From Candidatus Roizmanbacteria bacterium (GTDB lineage Bacteria > Patescibacteriota > Microgenomatia > GCA-001788215 > 2-01-FULL-40-14), in the NCBI GenBank assembly GCA_016203755.1, contig JACQMD010000063.1, positions 1 through 6,112 on the forward strand: a stretch of 6,112 bases of DNA, read 5' to 3'. The first letter of the stretch is position 1, and each line of letters starts with the position of its first letter. The position numbers were made by a program, and so were the translations under genes. Positions 4,243-6,112 of the stretch are shown here, piece after piece. The notes beneath the pieces are model-generated. The model was not told where the DNA came from and ran no database searches. It saw only the letters and a list, made by a program, of their open reading frames with translations.

Positions 4243-6112
4243 TACCAGTGAAAAACGCCCGTCATCTCCCAGTCTTAAAACTCTTTCACGAAGATCGCTT
4301 CTGAAAGCCTCAGCCTTGTTAACCGCAGGAAGTGCATTTGCAAGTCTTCCGCTTCCAAATGTTACCCATACCTCACCCGAAGCTACTTCTGAACAAGTAC
4401 AATCACCTGAAGTTGCCTCAAGCGCATGGAAAGAAATAGCCAGTCCTCCGGATGAGGAATCACGGCAGTATTACAATCCGTTATTTCCCCTGACTGACAA
4501 ACCGGTACCAGCCAGACAAATGATTGCCTCAACCTCGTTTCCTGATCGACCAACCTATTCAGACCGGCAGTTTCCGGAACCAGTCTCTACTGACCTGTCT
4601 ACTGATCTTGAGAGAGAACAGCAACGCAATAGATTTATTGGATCACATTTTGGAACGTATACGGCTGATGGTACGTTTACCCCATTTTCCGCCGATGCAG
4701 TTGAACTTGACATGCCGAATGGTAAAGTGATTGCGGCTCCAATACTTACTATCGAAGGTCCTTCATCGCTTGATAGGATTTGCTGGGTGCAAGGCCCGCC
4801 TTGGGAGGGCTTTCCCGCAGCATTGAAGAATGTAGATATTATTTTCAATATTGACGGAAGATGGTTTACGTATTCAGATGAACTATTTTTCAACCGATTT
4901 GGTCCTTTGTCGCAGACAATAACACAGGTGGGTGGTAACATATCAGTCGTTTCGATTGCAGCACAAGAACATTTTTCGTTTTATATTCGTTCAAGAACGC
5001 CTCTTCAAATCAACGATAAAGAATTTTCATCCTTATGTGGTTATTTCAATGCGTTTGCTTCACAATACAACACAGACCAAAAAGTTCTATCGTACCGAAA
5101 TCAAAATGAGGTCAAAACGACAGATGCCGCCGCACGGCTGGAAAATGCGATTGAGGAATTGAAAGATGCAGAAGGTCACTATCATTACGAGGAGATTCCC
5201 AGACGATTATACGGAAATGCAATTGAAACGGTAACCTATGAAAAACCTGGCGGTAATGAACCAAGAATCGATATTGAACTGAAAGAACACTCCAGCATAG
5301 CAGGGATGCAAGTACGTATCAAAAAAGAAGACATGCATCATCTGGATAGTGTCGAATGCTATTTCAATTATCCTGACGGGCAAACAGTTATGGTACCCTT
5401 CCGGACGCTCTTTGGTTCATTGCAAAACACCGCCGGCAATCAATTTCCCGAAAATGAGCGCCCTAATTCATATGAAAGTGTATATGCCGGTATCGTCAAT
5501 CGGTCCGGCTCTGAAGTATTACTCTACTGTAATATACCACTTACCGGTATTTCGTCACTTGCGTTAACAACAGCAAAAGAACAGATCCCTTTCTCACTAA
5601 CTGTTGACAACGTGCCGACAAATGTATTACCAACATCACTTCAGAATAAAAAATTGGTCCCCTTTTATTCAGATGTAAAATCTCAAGGCCATGATCATAT
5701 CATTGCTCCTCCAACAGTCGGGGAAGGCATTATGGCACACTCGTTTATCAATGTCGTTGACTGGAAGCCAAAACAAGGTGAAGATGCTCCGGAACCGTAT
5801 AGATCAAATCCGAAATGGCGGATGTTCGGCGCGGAAACCAATCCCGGGATAAAGACCTATTCTCCGCGTTCGGAAGAATCTTCCATTACTTCATCCCGTG
5901 ATTCCGGGTCATGGACAGGAATGGAAGACCTGTTCAGTTCTTTTTACAATCCACAAAAATCCAACACGGATCCTGCCGATAATTTCAAAAAAGGATCACC
6001 GTTTACGGGGGGATTTACCTATCAACGCTATGATGGGGAAGCACAAAATGACGAGATTCATTTTGGCATGTGGTATCAGGTAGGTCTTGCAACAAACAAT
6101 CAAAGCTTCATG
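4235..6112 (+). CDS. Exported protein with twin-arginine-type signal, DUF2961/GH172-like segments (3' partial)
   Basis: The frame runs 626 codons from ATG 4235 to the window edge without a stop, so the C-terminus is missing. Residues 18-24, SRRSLLK, match the twin-arginine motif (Leu in the Phe position), followed by a hydrophobic stretch to about 38 with AFA as a possible cleavage site. A Ser/Thr/Pro/Glu-rich linker (about 42-135) follows. Residues 175-219 (GPSSLDRICWV... NVDIIFNIDG... ELFF) and 352-394 (HSSIAGMQV... SVECYFNYPDG... LFG) have the same order of elements, suggesting two related beta-rich domains. This pattern resembles DUF2961 (GH172 glycoside hydrolase) proteins, but the match is weak and no catalytic residues could be assigned. 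A charged helix (about 296-320) separates the two. A second Ser-rich stretch lies near 550-570. The protein is probably exported and may act on, or bind, a surface polymer. Its promoter is at 4192-4220 and no Shine-Dalgarno site is visible. Confidence 0.8.
   Translation, partial: MDNTSEKRPSSPSLKTLSRRSLLKASALLTAGSAFASLPLPNVTHTSPEATSEQVQSPEVASSAWKEIASPPDEESRQYYNPLFPLTDKPVPARQMIASTSFPDRPTYSDRQFPEPVSTDLSTDLEREQQRNRFIGSHFGTYTADGTFTPFSADAVELDMPNGKVIAAPILTIEGPSSLDRICWVQGPPWEGFPAALKNVDIIFNIDGRWFTYSDELFFNRFGPLSQTITQVGGNISVVSIAAQEHFSFYIRSRTPLQINDKEFSSLCGYFNAFASQYNTDQKVLSYRNQNEVKTTDAAARLENAIEELKDAEGHYHYEEIPRRLYGNAIETVTYEKPGGNEPRIDIELKEHSSIAGMQVRIKKEDMHHLDSVECYFNYPDGQTVMVPFRTLFGSLQNTAGNQFPENERPNSYESVYAGIVNRSGSEVLLYCNIPLTGISSLALTTAKEQIPFSLTVDNVPTNVLPTSLQNKKLVPFYSDVKSQGHDHIIAPPTVGEGIMAHSFINVVDWKPKQGEDAPEPYRSNPKWRMFGAETNPGIKTYSPRSEESSITSSRDSGSWTGMEDLFSSFYNPQKSNTDPADNFKKGSPFTGGFTYQRYDGEAQNDEIHFGMWYQVGLATNNQSFM

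Noticed and set aside
4179..4265. N-terminal extension of the acetyltransferase
   Set aside because: It would overlap the divergent gene and contain that gene's promoter as well as the likely -10 of the acetyltransferase itself; GNAT homology begins after 4178.
4791..4813. Inverted repeat AAGGCCC/GGGCTTT inside the exported-protein gene, as another palindromic insertion
   Set aside because: The arms are imperfect, it does not share the CCGCC core arrangement of the others, and it encodes part of a segment that fits the surrounding protein.
4555..4941. 128-codon minus-strand frame
   Set aside because: It lies antisense to the exported protein, whose frame stays open for 626 codons with a signal sequence and a good promoter. 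The antisense product shows no recognisable motif.
1..6112. CRISPR array, rRNA, integrase or transposase gene
   Set aside because: No regularly spaced repeats, no rRNA-like sequence and no recombinase motif (Tyr, Ser or DDE) were seen.

Overview
The window looks like a piece of a small-genome Patescibacteria (CPR) chromosome, most likely Microgenomates-like. This is inferred from the style of the short Obg GTPase, the small GIY-YIG nuclease beside a tRNA, the GC-rich palindromes scattered between genes, and the lack of Shine-Dalgarno sites at most starts. It cannot be proved without a database comparison.

Layout. Positions 1-203 hold the C-terminal end of a squalene/phytoene synthase-like protein. 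Positions 251-698 form a minus-strand block: a promoter, a broken 5' piece of tRNA-Gln split by a 51-bp palindrome, an 80-codon GIY-YIG nuclease frame, and an intact tRNA-Gln(UUG). The block reads as a nuclease gene inserted into tRNA-Gln with a 29-bp duplication of the tRNA 5' end, so that the tRNA was restored downstream. Next come obg (+), a PEBP/YbhB-like protein (-) whose stop codon interlocks with that of obg, and a class I SAM-dependent methyltransferase (+). Positions 3103-3261 hold a degenerate tRNA-Gly copy carrying two 15-bp palindromes, then an intact tRNA-Gly(GCC), both on the minus strand. A 103-codon orphan (+), an AAC(6')-like GNAT acetyltransferase (-), and a long frame with a twin-arginine-type signal sequence (+) fill the rest. 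The last runs off the right edge.

The genes do not form one operon; most have their own promoter and orientation changes repeatedly. The synthase and the methyltransferase, which resembles sterol/quinone C-methyltransferases, could both act on isoprenoids, but they are separated by obg, PEBP and tRNA genes, so a shared pathway is only a suggestion. Two points stand out. First, both tRNA loci carry a partial second copy into which palindromic DNA has been inserted, one of them linked to a nuclease gene. Second, both intact tRNAs lack the near-universal U55 of the T-loop.
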